29,052 bases of DNA. Source: a virus. The notes under the pieces are model-generated. The model made no database searches. It was not told the origin of the DNA and worked only from the letters and a program-made list of their open reading frames with translations. Below, one piece after another: positions 22,416 to 29,052 of the stretch. The stretch's first letter is position 1, and each line of letters begins with the position of its first letter. The position numbers and the translations under genes were made by a program. The stretch spans positions 1-29,052 of IMG/VR virus record IMGVR_UViG_3300033141_002127. One strand, 5' to 3'.

Positions 22416-22706
22416 ATGAAGATACGGCTGAATATAGAGTTGTCTGACTTAATGCCCCGTGGTATTGGCAAACCACCAGTTAATCCCAAAAATGCTTTAT
22501 TGATGAAAAAGCCCGATGAGTCAGAGTATGTTAAATATACTGTTAAGAAGGGCGATACGGTTCAAAGTATTGCTGAGAAGTTTGACCTAGACCCCTATGA
22601 CCTAGCCAGATTTATTATGGAGAAAGAAGGGAAAGAAACTCTTTATGAGGGGCAAGAAATTGAATTGCCATTATTATCCAATGGTACTAAGTCTAAAAAA
22701 AGTTAA
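22416..22706 (+). CDS. LysM-domain protein (96 aa)
   Basis: Residues about 40-87 form one LysM domain: KYTVKKGDTVQSIAEKF, then LYEGQEIELPLL at its end. LysM binds N-acetylglucosamine-containing polymers such as peptidoglycan and chitin. In phages it appears in tail-tip or baseplate proteins and in lysins; without a catalytic domain here, a structural role in tail attachment to the cell wall is likely. No signal peptide is visible. The last part of this gene contains another copy of the late-promoter motif at 22674. Confidence 0.85.
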   Translation: MKIRLNIELSDLMPRGIGKPPVNPKNALLMKKPDESEYVKYTVKKGDTVQSIAEKFDLDPYDLARFIMEKEGKETLYEGQEIELPLLSNGTKSKKS

Positions 22707-22709
22707 AAT
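22674..22709 (+). promoter_or_regulatory. Putative late promoter inside the LysM gene (copy 7)
   Basis: TTATCCAATGG (22674-22684), TAAAAT (22704-22709), six bases CAAAAT, ATG at 22716; motif-to-ATG distance 42 nt. The motif lies within coding sequence (residues LLSNG), yet the geometry matches the intergenic copies exactly, which argues for function. Confidence 0.6.
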
Positions 22710-22715
22710 CAAAAT

Positions 22716-23450
22716 ATGGCGATTGTAAATCCTGAAACAACTAGGGGTGGAGCTGGTGTTGGCACCCTTCTTCGCAAAACAAGAGAGGAAGAAGAGGAGC
22801 GCTTAGCACGGATTGGCCGACCACAAGCAGCTCCAGCAAGTCCTCTGCGACAGCTTGTTAGAACCACTCTTTTAGGACAACTTCCGAGGGGGGTAGCCCC
22901 TGTTTTGAGGGTTAGACCAGAGCCTGAAGTGGTTGCTCCAGCCGCACCCGCAAGAGGGGTTACACCAGAGGCTCCAGCCGCACCACCAGGACAAGGTATT
23001 ATTGCCAGAGAACCAACCTTTGCCCGCCCGCCAGCGATGGGGGCAGGGTATGCTACAACTGGTGTTTCCATGGCTGCACCAAGAGCTGTAGAGAGGGGCG
23101 CGGCCGCCCAAGCAGCGCCACCCGCAACGACACAGCCAGGAGGGAGGGTTATGGGGGCACGAGCTAGAACACCAGCGCCAACAACCATTGGTTCAAGATT
23201 CCAAGTTGGAACGCCAGTGGGCTATGCTGCTGAAGTAAAAACCCCAGTTCCCAAGACATCTCCAGAGTTTGAGGCATCCCAAACTCTCATGCAGGACATC
23301 TTGGGAGGAATTGGCAAATACGGAACGCTAGTAACAAGTGCTTTAGGGCTGCCACAGCTTTACCCAGGCGGAATTTTTGCCGAACTTCAAAGAAGGATGG
23401 CTCCATTCAAGAAAATAAGAAGGTGGATACCAGGCTACCCTGGGGCTTAG
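22716..23450 (+). CDS. Ala/Pro-rich structural protein, unrecognised (244 aa)
   Basis: The N-terminal ~170 residues are low-complexity and rich in Ala, Pro, Gly and Arg (for example VAPAAPARGVTPEAPAAPPG), so probably disordered. The C-terminal ~70 residues look folded, with SPEFEASQTLMQDILGGIGKYGTLVTSALGLPQLYPGGIFAELQRRM, which has a hydrophobic helix. The family is unknown. GC content is visibly higher than in its neighbours, in line with the Ala/Pro/Gly codons. Its last four bases overlap a minus-strand small gene. It is probably a minor virion or tail component. Confidence 0.6.
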   Translation: MAIVNPETTRGGAGVGTLLRKTREEEEERLARIGRPQAAPASPLRQLVRTTLLGQLPRGVAPVLRVRPEPEVVAPAAPARGVTPEAPAAPPGQGIIAREPTFARPPAMGAGYATTGVSMAAPRAVERGAAAQAAPPATTQPGGRVMGARARTPAPTTIGSRFQVGTPVGYAAEVKTPVPKTSPEFEASQTLMQDILGGIGKYGTLVTSALGLPQLYPGGIFAELQRRMAPFKKIRRWIPGYPGA

Positions 23451-23560
23451 GCGTAAGGAAGGAATAAGGCATCAACTCCACAAAGAGTTTTTTGGGCAAG
23501 TAGTAAGGCCAGGAGTAAAATCAGGGCGATTAACCCCAAGAGATATAATAGATACTTCAT
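23447..23560 (-). CDS. Small hydrophobic membrane peptide (37 aa)
   Basis: On the minus strand, ATG at 23560 opens a 37-residue frame ending TAA at 23447-23449, overlapping the end of the convergent plus-strand gene. It begins MKYLLYLLGLIALILLLALLLAQK, a single strongly hydrophobic helix, then LCGVDALFLPYA. The product would be a membrane peptide like small holins, toxins or phage membrane modulators. A sigma70-like promoter (TTGACT-17-TATCAT) ends 9 nt before the ATG, so the mRNA is probably leaderless. Expression is supported by the promoter but not proven, and the frame is short enough to arise by chance. Confidence 0.5.
   Translation of the reverse strand: MKYLLYLLGLIALILLLALLLAQKTLCGVDALFLPYA
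23474..23493 (+). terminator. Weak rho-independent terminator candidate
   Basis: A 5-bp stem (AACTC / GAGTT) with a 6-nt loop is followed by a T run just downstream of the stop at 23450. It lies within the minus-strand small gene, so the shape could be coincidental. Confidence 0.3.
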
Positions 23561-23569
23561 ACTACTGGT

Positions 23570-23598
23570 ATGATACACCACAGTTCTTCAAAAGTCAA
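23570..23598 (-). promoter_or_regulatory. Sigma70-like leaderless promoter for minus-strand peptide
   Basis: On the minus strand, TTGACT (23593-23598), 17-nt spacer, TATCAT (23570-23575), then nine bases and the ATG at 23560. Its -35 box sits back to back with the plus-strand late motif starting at 23602. Confidence 0.55.
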
Positions 23599-23601
23599 GT
23601 A

Positions 23602-23638
23602 TTATCCAATTCTATCGGGTAGGCGGTTTTGCCACAAT
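23602..23638 (+). promoter_or_regulatory. Putative late promoter with leader (copy 8)
   Basis: TTATCCAATTCT (23602-23613), -10-like CACAAT (23633-23638). No start codon occurs at the usual 42-43 nt. Instead AGAGAGG at 23652-23658 could serve as ribosome-binding site for the small tail gene, as in copy 2. Confidence 0.5.
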
Positions 23639-23668
23639 CTGCTTATTAGAAAGAGAGGTTGATATACC

Positions 23669-23950
23669 ATCGGTTACCAAACTTTTGCACACACACCCAA
23701 GTCTTTAATCAAGGCAGAGGATATTGGTTCTGGACAAATAGAGGTTAAGCATTTGTCGCCAGCTCTTTATACGGAAATAAGGAAAATTCCTTTACACACC
23801 CATTCTGGTTTGGGGTCAAGACAAATAAATTTGGGTAATTTAACGGGGGCTTTTACGTCTGATGGGTTTTTGATTTATTCGCCCAACGGCAAACTTTGGC
23901 AAGTAACAGTTGATAATAGTGGGAATTTGCAGACGACGGAGATAACTTAA
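23669..23950 (+). CDS. Small tail-fibre-type protein, start uncertain (~93 aa)
   Basis: The open frame begins after a TGA at 23660. It reads IGYQTFAHTPKSLIKAEDIGSGQIEVKHLSP, then a ALYTEIRKIPLHTHSGLGSRQINLGNLTGAF segment and ends in LIYSPNGKLWQVTVDNSGNLQTTEI. The IGSGQIxxxHLSP and HTHSGxGSRQI pieces are typical of phage tail-fibre connectors. No ATG, GTG or TTG lies in frame before the TTG at 23753, which would cut off the conserved N-terminal part. The frame therefore probably starts at a rare ATC (23669), about 10 nt after AGAGAGG, or is reached by an unusual event. It couples to the next gene by TAAAATG. Confidence 0.6.
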   Translation: MGYQTFAHTPKSLIKAEDIGSGQIEVKHLSPALYTEIRKIPLHTHSGLGSRQINLGNLTGAFTSDGFLIYSPNGKLWQVTVDNSGNLQTTEIT

Positions 23951-23951
23951 A

Positions 23952-26900
23952 ATGAGCATCGTAGACCTAGAGGGGAAATATCATTGTAAAATAGATGGCA
24001 ACGGCTTTATTATTGCCCACACTAGGGCGGGTAGGTTTTTGTATGAGAAAAAACCCGCACCCGCTTTTGTTAATAAATTTGGTTCTGGAGACAGCTCATA
24101 CAGGGATTCAACTTTCTGGCAATTCTGGGCACAACTTAACTGGAGGAACGGTGCCAAGCAAGAAAGATTTGATGACACATCCAAATTCTGGAAGTCCGAA
24201 AATGTGGATGTTACTCAGGTAGAGAGAATCAAGTTGTCTCGTGCCCTGGCTTCTGTTGGTCAAGTAGTGGCTGGTGCAAAGGCAACCGCCTCAGTTGCTT
24301 GGAGGGGCACTCAAAGTTGGTGGGACAACAATTATAATTATCGGAAGCAACTAACTATTACTGCACCAAGCGGTAGTCAAATTCCATCAGGCTATCCTAT
24401 TGTCGTTACCGAAGATACTAACGCCCTAGAAACAGCAGGAAAACTAAGGTCTGACAGAAAGGATTGGAGAATTGTTTACTGGAATGGGACGAGCTGGGTT
24501 GATTTAACAAGGCACTATATTACTGCTACCAGAACAATCTTTGCCACCCAAGCAGCCATTCCTGCTGGCTCAACCACAACCGACTATTATCTTTACTATG
24601 GCTATGCAAGTGAATCTACCTCTAAGCAACCCTCAAGCGATGACGAGTGGAACGAGATTTATGTTCCTGAAGATATTGGTAATCCATTGATTTTGGCTCA
24701 CGCCAAAGAGGGCTCAGGAACCTCGGTGGAGAACACGGCTACTGGCAAAACAAACAATGGCTCACTTAATTCGGTTAGTTGGACTTCTTCAAATACAAAG
24801 TTTGGATATGCACTAGATATTCCAGGCTCAAGCATTGACCACATCACTTTTCCCTACGCTTCGGGAATGGATGTGGATGACTTTACCTTTGAGTGCTTCT
24901 TGAAATCTGACAGCTCAAGTCCCAATGGAGTATTGGCCAGACAAGAACTGAAGTGGCAAGTGGGGTTTGGTGACGGCGGGAAGATTGGGGTTACCCTCTG
25001 GGGAGCAACGGGCTCTATTACGAGAACGACAACAAACAAGGTTGTCAATGATACAAACTGGCATCATATTGCTATTGCCTTTGATGGGAGCTGGATAGTC
25101 AAGGTTTACAAAGATGGTTCTTTGTTTCAAAGCCTAGATTTTTCTGGCGACCATGGGCAGACATTCATTCGCTCAAGGAGTTCTGATTTAGTAGTTGGGT
25201 ATAGCTTCAATGGCAAAATAAGCAATATAAGGTTTATGGGTGATGAGGTTATTTCTTACCCCTATGCCTTCTCGGACTCGGTTTCGGTATCAGCAGGAAC
25301 AGAGGAAGAAACTCAGCCACCCGCTTCTTCATTTGAGGTTTTTACGGGCTTTGACAACGGGAAAATTTATAAGTGGGATGGCGGAACTAGTTGGTCAGAG
25401 GAGTTTGATTGTCGAAGATTGACTTGGCATGAAAGCGGCGGAGATGCCAACAAGATTATTGGAGATAGCGGTGGAACAGAATATGCTCATGCTCAGTCTT
25501 TTCAATTATCAGAAGCTCAAACAATTAAGGCAGTAGAAGTTTATCTCAAGAAAAATGCGGGCACACCAGGCGATATAACAGTTAGAATTGAAACAGACAA
25601 CGCTGGCGTTCCCTCTGGCACACTGGCTGATGCCAACGCTACCACTACCATCTCTGCTTTTACTAGCACTAGTTATGCTTGGAAGGAAGCAATCTTTTCT
25701 TCTTCCTTTTCACTAAGTGCTTCTACTACTTATTGGCTGGTTTTGAAGACAGCGGCTGCCGCTAACGACAATAATTATACCTGGAGAGTGGATGCCTCAT
25801 CCCCATCTTATACAGACGGCAATATGGCAAGCTCATCAAATGGCGGTTCTAGCTGGTCAGCACAATCTGGTTGGGATGCTTATTTCAGAATTTTATCTCA
25901 AGACACCAAGATTTATTGCTCTCTTGTTTCTTCAATTGGAGGAACACAAAAGGCGTGGTGGGGGGTGGGAGACATAGAAAATGAAACCGATGGAGATGCA
26001 AGACTTTATTCCTATGATGGCACTAATTGGGCTTTGGAAAAAACTTTTACTAACGGGACAAGCTCAGCGGTTACATCTCTTGCAGAGTATAATGACAAAA
26101 TCTATGCGGCAACTGCACCGCAGGCTTATATTCTTTCAAGTTCTGATGCAAGTACTTGGACACAATCAACCCAAATTAGGGTGCCCCAGAACCCTGGCTT
26201 TGTTTGGGTAATGACTGAATATAATCAGCGATTGTATGTTGGCGGGGGTTCGCCAGAGTTTCTACCAGACGAAAAATACAACGGCTTTGTTTATTACCAC
26301 GATGGTATTAGTTGGGAGAGCCTTTATCCTTTTGACCACACAGTGATTACTGCAATGGGCTTCTACGACGCCTTCCTTTTCATTGGCACTTATCATGGCC
26401 AAGTTTACATCTTTGACACCGCAACGCTTGACCCGCTAATTACTTTCCGAGATGACTATGATTATCAGGTTCAGATTACCGACTTTATATTCTTTGATGA
26501 CAAGATGTATATTGCTCTCGCCCCACAAGATGGGACTGGCGATACTAATTCGGCACTGTGGTTATTTGAAAGGCACGGGATTTCGGCAGTCAACGCTATT
26601 CCTTCTGGCCTTTCAGTAACTGGGCTTTATCACTTTGTTCAGGCGAACAATACCCTTTTGGTCGGGGCAGACAATGGATATGTGTTTATGGTTGACAAAG
26701 ACAATTATGAGGCGAGTGGTTGGCTACAGACTTCCTACTTTGATGCCATTTTGCCTTCAATAGACAAGCTATACAACGAATTAAAAATTCAGCATGACCC
26801 CTTACCCACGGGAACAACGATTACTGTTTATTACAGATTTAAGGAAGATGATAGCTGGACAACGCTGGGGACGATAGATACTCCTAATACAACCGAAACA

Positions 26901-27305
26901 ACGCTTAGTTTTCCTACGGGGATTGTTTCCAAGAAAATTAGTTTCAAGTATGAGCTGGCAACAACCGATACATCCAAAACCCCTGTTGTTAGAGAAACGG
27001 TTCTGAAGTACACCCTTAATCCAGACAGGAAGTGGCAGTGGAACTTGAGAATTCTAGTTAAAGGAACAACCGCCAAAGATAAGATTATTCTTCTTGACAA
27101 GACACAAGATTCAAGAACCGCATCGAGTATTAGAAGTCAGATTGAGGGTTCTCAAAATTCAAACCAGCTTATCCAATTCATTGACATTGATGGGCAATCT
27201 TATACTGTATTATTCCACGCTCTGGATGAGCAGAGTTGGGTAATTAACAACGATTCGTCGGACTTGAACGAAAATACAGTTGCTGTTACGCTGATAGAGG
27301 CGTAA
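23952..27305 (+). CDS. Large multidomain tail/receptor-binding protein (1117 aa)
   Basis: Domains in order: an N-terminal virion-anchoring part (1-115); a DUF2341-like domain (about 120-210) with WWDNNYNYRKQLTI and DYYLYYGYAS; a LamG/concanavalin-like domain (about 235-440) with DVDDFTFECFLKSD and NWHHIAIAFDG; and a region with DITVRIETDNAGVPSGTL and TTYWLVLKTA (about 520-620), a choice-of-anchor-type beta domain. Next comes a beta-propeller-like stretch (about 655-920) with repeated YNDKIYAAT, YNQRLYVGG, DAFLFIGTY and FDDKMYIAL blades. The C-terminal beta domain (about 930-1117) is found in other phage tail proteins. This is the likeliest carbohydrate-receptor-binding protein in the window. 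Confidence 0.8.
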   Translation: MSIVDLEGKYHCKIDGNGFIIAHTRAGRFLYEKKPAPAFVNKFGSGDSSYRDSTFWQFWAQLNWRNGAKQERFDDTSKFWKSENVDVTQVERIKLSRALASVGQVVAGAKATASVAWRGTQSWWDNNYNYRKQLTITAPSGSQIPSGYPIVVTEDTNALETAGKLRSDRKDWRIVYWNGTSWVDLTRHYITATRTIFATQAAIPAGSTTTDYYLYYGYASESTSKQPSSDDEWNEIYVPEDIGNPLILAHAKEGSGTSVENTATGKTNNGSLNSVSWTSSNTKFGYALDIPGSSIDHITFPYASGMDVDDFTFECFLKSDSSSPNGVLARQELKWQVGFGDGGKIGVTLWGATGSITRTTTNKVVNDTNWHHIAIAFDGSWIVKVYKDGSLFQSLDFSGDHGQTFIRSRSSDLVVGYSFNGKISNIRFMGDEVISYPYAFSDSVSVSAGTEEETQPPASSFEVFTGFDNGKIYKWDGGTSWSEEFDCRRLTWHESGGDANKIIGDSGGTEYAHAQSFQLSEAQTIKAVEVYLKKNAGTPGDITVRIETDNAGVPSGTLADANATTTISAFTSTSYAWKEAIFSSSFSLSASTTYWLVLKTAAAANDNNYTWRVDASSPSYTDGNMASSSNGGSSWSAQSGWDAYFRILSQDTKIYCSLVSSIGGTQKAWWGVGDIENETDGDARLYSYDGTNWALEKTFTNGTSSAVTSLAEYNDKIYAATAPQAYILSSSDASTWTQSTQIRVPQNPGFVWVMTEYNQRLYVGGGSPEFLPDEKYNGFVYYHDGISWESLYPFDHTVITAMGFYDAFLFIGTYHGQVYIFDTATLDPLITFRDDYDYQVQITDFIFFDDKMYIALAPQDGTGDTNSALWLFERHGISAVNAIPSGLSVTGLYHFVQANNTLLVGADNGYVFMVDKDNYEASGWLQTSYFDAILPSIDKLYNELKIQHDPLPTGTTITVYYRFKEDDSWTTLGTIDTPNTTETTLSFPTGIVSKKISFKYELATTDTSKTPVVRETVLKYTLNPDRKWQWNLRILVKGTTAKDKIILLDKTQDSRTASSIRSQIEGSQNSNQLIQFIDIDGQSYTVLFHALDEQSWVINNDSSDLNENTVAVTLIEA

Positions 27306-27321
27306 GTAGGAGGTGATAGAT

Positions 27322-27528
27322 GTGCCAAAAGTAAAAAGATATCCTGGTCAAACGAAGCCTAAGATTGGTGGAGCTAGAGAGTTGAATAAACCAACTGCTC
27401 CTGAAAATACTAAGGCTGGAAAGACTATGAGAAGACTCCATGACCAGGGTGGAGTTCACAAGCCAGTTTCAAAAAAGCAACCTGAAGGTTCAAGGAAAGT
27501 TCGGATTCCTGCCGCAAAAAGGTTTTAA
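27322..27528 (+). CDS. Small basic protein (68 aa)
   Basis: Strongly basic and Pro/Lys/Arg-rich (MPKVKRYPGQTKPKIGG start; KKQPEGSRKVRIPAAKRF end), probably largely unfolded or nucleic-acid-binding. The GTG at 27322 is preferred because GGAGGT (27309-27314) lies 7 nt upstream; an earlier GTG at 27313 overlaps that site. No family is recognised. It is the first of three small genes preceding the lysis cassette. Confidence 0.6.
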   Translation: MPKVKRYPGQTKPKIGGARELNKPTAPENTKAGKTMRRLHDQGGVHKPVSKKQPEGSRKVRIPAAKRF

Positions 27529-27539
27529 GGAGGTGGAAA

Positions 27540-27689
27540 ATGCCAGAAGAACTTGAAGCAAAACTTTGGGTAATTGCTCGACGCAAATTTCCCAACAACA
27601 AAGAAAGACAACAGAGATATGTGTATGGGACTCTTCGTAAGGTGGGCTGGAGACCCAGTCGGGAGAAAAAAGGGAGACACAAGAAATGA
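27540..27689 (+). CDS. Small basic protein (49 aa)
   Basis: An ATG at 27540 with AAGGAGGTG about 5 nt upstream opens a 49-residue frame, MPEELEAKLWVIARRKFPNN followed by KERQQRYVYGTLRKVGWRPSRE and a basic tail. Lys/Arg-rich with an amphipathic helical start. The ribosome-binding site is the best in the window. Its stop overlaps the next start (ATGA). Function unknown; similar short KFPNxKERxQRYVYGTL sequences are, as far as I recall, common hypothetical phage genes near the lysis module. Confidence 0.65.
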   Translation: MPEELEAKLWVIARRKFPNNKERQQRYVYGTLRKVGWRPSREKKGRHKK

Positions 27690-27865
27690 GTAAACCAGTG
27701 GTGCCCAAAAACTGGCATGAAATTACAAACGAGGAAGCCTATCGTCTTTCTATGGCCGAATTTAAGGGGGCAACCCTTGAGGCACTACAGTCCCTAGACC
27801 GACGGGTCGCTTCATTGGAAGACTACAACCAGAACACAAGGCTGTTTTTTTGGTATAAATCTTAG
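27686..27865 (+). CDS. Small protein (59 aa)
   Basis: Starts at an ATG overlapping the preceding stop (ATGA) and codes for MSKPVVPKNWHEITNEEAYR, a helix LEALQSLDRRVASLEDYNQN that could form a short coiled coil, and an aromatic end LFFWYKS. No family is recognised. Translational coupling to the preceding gene is likely because there is no separate ribosome-binding site. A spanin- or holin-regulator role is possible only by position. Confidence 0.55.
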   Translation: MSKPVVPKNWHEITNEEAYRLSMAEFKGATLEALQSLDRRVASLEDYNQNTRLFFWYKS

Positions 27866-27871
27866 GAGCAA

Positions 27872-28786
27872 ATGAAATTGCCAATACCGCCCTTAGGACA
27901 GAAAGACGCTCGTTGGGGACGCAAGCGGTTAGGTAATAGTACATCAACAATTTCAAGTGCGGGGTGTTTGTTGGTGTGCCATACAATGATGCTCAATTAT
28001 TATGGCCACGAGTTCACACCAGACACACTAAATGCAGTTTACAAAGAAAAAGGGGTTTACGACCAAGGAAATTTAATTAACTTTTATGCAGCCGCCAAAG
28101 TGTTCGGAGACTTAACGGCTGATGAGTTTTATAATTGTTATGACATACCTTGTGATTTATCAAAAATTGACGATTACCTTGCGAAAAGGATGCCAGTTAT
28201 TGCCCTTGTTGACTTTGATTTAATTCCGTCAACGGGGGTTCAGACACATTTTGTTCTGATAATTGGCCGAGAAGAAGATGGGGCTTACTATTGTAATGAC
28301 CCCTGGACAGGAGAAACTTATTATTTTCATGCTAAATATGGCGACCCGAAAAAATTTATTTACGGACTTAGGCTTTATTCGGGGACTCCGAAAGAGGGGG
28401 AGGCTCTTGATGACAAGGTATCCGATTTACAGGACAAACTTAAAGCTTGTAATGAGGCGGTGGCGGCTAAGTCCCTTGAGGTTAACACTCTTAGGGATGA
28501 ACTTGAAACTCAAGAACGGGATAACAAGAATTTGGCAGACCAGCTTGTTGCGGCAAGAAGTGAGAGAGATAAGGAGGCTTGGGCAAAAGAACAGCTTGAA
28601 GCAAAAAACAAAACTCTTTTGGAAGAAGTGGAAAAACTAAAAAGAGAAAAGAAGGAGTTGAAAGTGAGAATAGATGTTTTGAAAAAATCAATCTTTGAAG
28701 GACTGACTAAGTGGGAGGCTTTGGCCTTAACCATTGGTAAGTTCCTCAAAAGAAAGGAAAAGGGGGGTGAGAACATAGATGGGTGA
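27872..28786 (+). CDS. Endolysin with C39-type cysteine peptidase domain
   Basis: Residues 1-175 follow the Peptidase_C39_2 pattern: PPLGQKDARWGRKRLG opening, TISSAGCLLVCHTMMLNYYG with C32 the likely nucleophile, THFVLIIG with H126, and a NDPW motif at 142-145 supplying the Asn/Asp. Such domains cut the peptide part of peptidoglycan. Residues about 183-275 are a long coiled coil (KVSDLQDKLKACNEAV, EEVEKLKREKKELK), which may multimerise the enzyme or bind the wall. There is no signal peptide, so release would rely on a holin, and a holin-like gene follows. GGAG lies just upstream. It overlaps the next gene by 8 nt. Confidence 0.85.
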   Translation: MKLPIPPLGQKDARWGRKRLGNSTSTISSAGCLLVCHTMMLNYYGHEFTPDTLNAVYKEKGVYDQGNLINFYAAAKVFGDLTADEFYNCYDIPCDLSKIDDYLAKRMPVIALVDFDLIPSTGVQTHFVLIIGREEDGAYYCNDPWTGETYYFHAKYGDPKKFIYGLRLYSGTPKEGEALDDKVSDLQDKLKACNEAVAAKSLEVNTLRDELETQERDNKNLADQLVAARSERDKEAWAKEQLEAKNKTLLEEVEKLKREKKELKVRIDVLKKSIFEGLTKWEALALTIGKFLKRKEKGGENIDG

Positions 28787-28982
28787 TTATCTAAAAGCGG
28801 CAAAAGAGGGCTTAGAATTTGTCTGGGAGCTTCTCCGTGGCAAAAAAACCTATATTGCCGCAGTTGCGGGTTTAATCTATGGATTTATTCAGAGCGATAC
28901 TGAAGTGATTATTATCTCTCTTGGTTTGCTTGGCTTGAGACACGGAATTGCTAGTGAAATAGCTAGGTTAGTCAAGAAATAA
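28779..28982 (+). CDS. Holin-like small membrane protein (67 aa)
   Basis: A 67-residue protein with an amphipathic, charged N-terminus (KAAKEGLEFVWELLRGKK), a hydrophobic segment TYIAAVAGLIYGFI, a second segment VIIISLGLLGL, and a basic tail (RHGIASEIARLVKK). Two short membrane helices and a basic C-terminus directly after the endolysin gene are the pattern of a class II-type holin, which makes the membrane lesion that frees the endolysin. GGGGGGT lies upstream. Its stop overlaps the next start (TAATG). Confidence 0.65.
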   Translation: MGDYLKAAKEGLEFVWELLRGKKTYIAAVAGLIYGFIQSDTEVIIISLGLLGLRHGIASEIARLVKK

Positions 28983-29052
28983 TGCTGAAAGCTGCCCTGA
29001 TACTTGTTCTAGGAAACATTATCTGGTGGCTTTTGGTTAAAAACTGGGACTC
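28982..29052 (+). CDS. Small membrane protein, partial (5' end only)
   Basis: An ATG overlapping the preceding stop (TAATG) opens a frame that runs off the window after 23 codons: MLKAALILVLGNIIWWLLVK then NWD. It is a hydrophobic N-terminal signal-anchor or membrane helix with aromatic interface residues. Given the holin-like gene before it, it could be a second holin component or a spanin; the rest of the gene is needed. Confidence 0.5.
   Translation, partial: MLKAALILVLGNIIWWLLVKNWD

Noticed and set aside
22709-23188. 159-codon minus-strand frame rich in Ala/Gly/Pro
   Set aside because: It mirrors the Ala/Pro-rich plus-strand gene, so it is a composition artefact.
27169-27206. Another TTATCCAATTC copy followed by TATACT inside the large tail gene
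   Set aside because: It lies mid-gene (residues QLIQFID) with no start codon at 42-43 nt downstream, so it is more likely chance or coding constraint than a promoter.
1-29052. tRNA genes, CRISPR arrays and insertion sequences
   Set aside because: No cloverleaf-like segment, repeat-spacer array or transposase with inverted repeats was found; the only mobile element seen is the intein.

Overview
The window is a stretch of a double-stranded DNA bacteriophage genome (or a prophage/metagenomic phage contig). It is moderately AT-rich, uses TAA, TAG and TGA as stops, and is almost entirely coded on the + strand. It holds the packaging, head, tail/adsorption and lysis modules. A portal, a scaffold, an N4-gp56-type capsid protein, very large internal-virion-type proteins and a head-tail adaptor, with no recognisable tape-measure or tail-sheath gene, suggest a short-tailed (podovirus-like) virion. 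The host cannot be named. Peptidoglycan-targeting enzymes (lytic transglycosylase, LysM, C39-type endolysin) imply a walled bacterium. The many apparently leaderless genes suggest a host that initiates well on leaderless mRNA.

Layout. (1) 1-560: a partial minus-strand small membrane gene with its own promoter, a phased 10-11 bp repeat array, and a consensus promoter carrying a palindromic operator. (2) 560-3867: ribbon-helix-helix regulator, HNH nuclease, a Phd/YefM-like/zinc-site protein, and the large terminase, whose Walker A motif is split by an intein with a LAGLIDADG endonuclease. (3) 3913-13261: lytic transglycosylase, portal, two large virion proteins, scaffold, major capsid protein, a zinc-ribbon peptide and a 61-residue protein. 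(4) 13258-19160: an accessory block of glycosyltransferases, methyltransferase, alkaline-phosphatase-superfamily protein and a CysD/PAPS-reductase-like ATP pyrophosphatase, inserted between head and tail genes. (5) 19204-27305: tail/adsorption proteins, head-tail adaptor, LysM protein and a 1117-residue multidomain tail protein. (6) 27322-29052: three small genes, C39 endolysin, holin-like protein and a partial membrane protein.

The most striking signal is regulatory. A 12-bp motif, TTATCCAATTCT or TTATCCAATGG, recurs at eight gene boundaries. In six cases it starts exactly 42-43 nt before an ATG, with a -10-like hexamer ending 5-6 nt before that ATG. This looks like an undescribed phage late promoter that makes leaderless mRNAs. 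Three further genes (minus strand at 160 and 23560, plus strand at 12946) have sigma70-like TTGAC[AT] promoters whose -10 ends 5-9 nt before ATG, so they are probably leaderless too. Elsewhere genes are joined by ATGA/TGATG overlaps or by the repeated junction TAAAATG, which suggests translational coupling.

The 13.2-19.2 kb block combines sugar transfer, methylation, a phosphatase/sulfatase-fold enzyme and possible sulfate activation. It may decorate the virion or remodel host surface glycans. A short domain in the 61-residue capsid-adjacent protein seems to recur as the N-terminus of the two-domain glycosyltransferase, which may link that block to the virion. All functions here come from reading the sequence; no database search was run.
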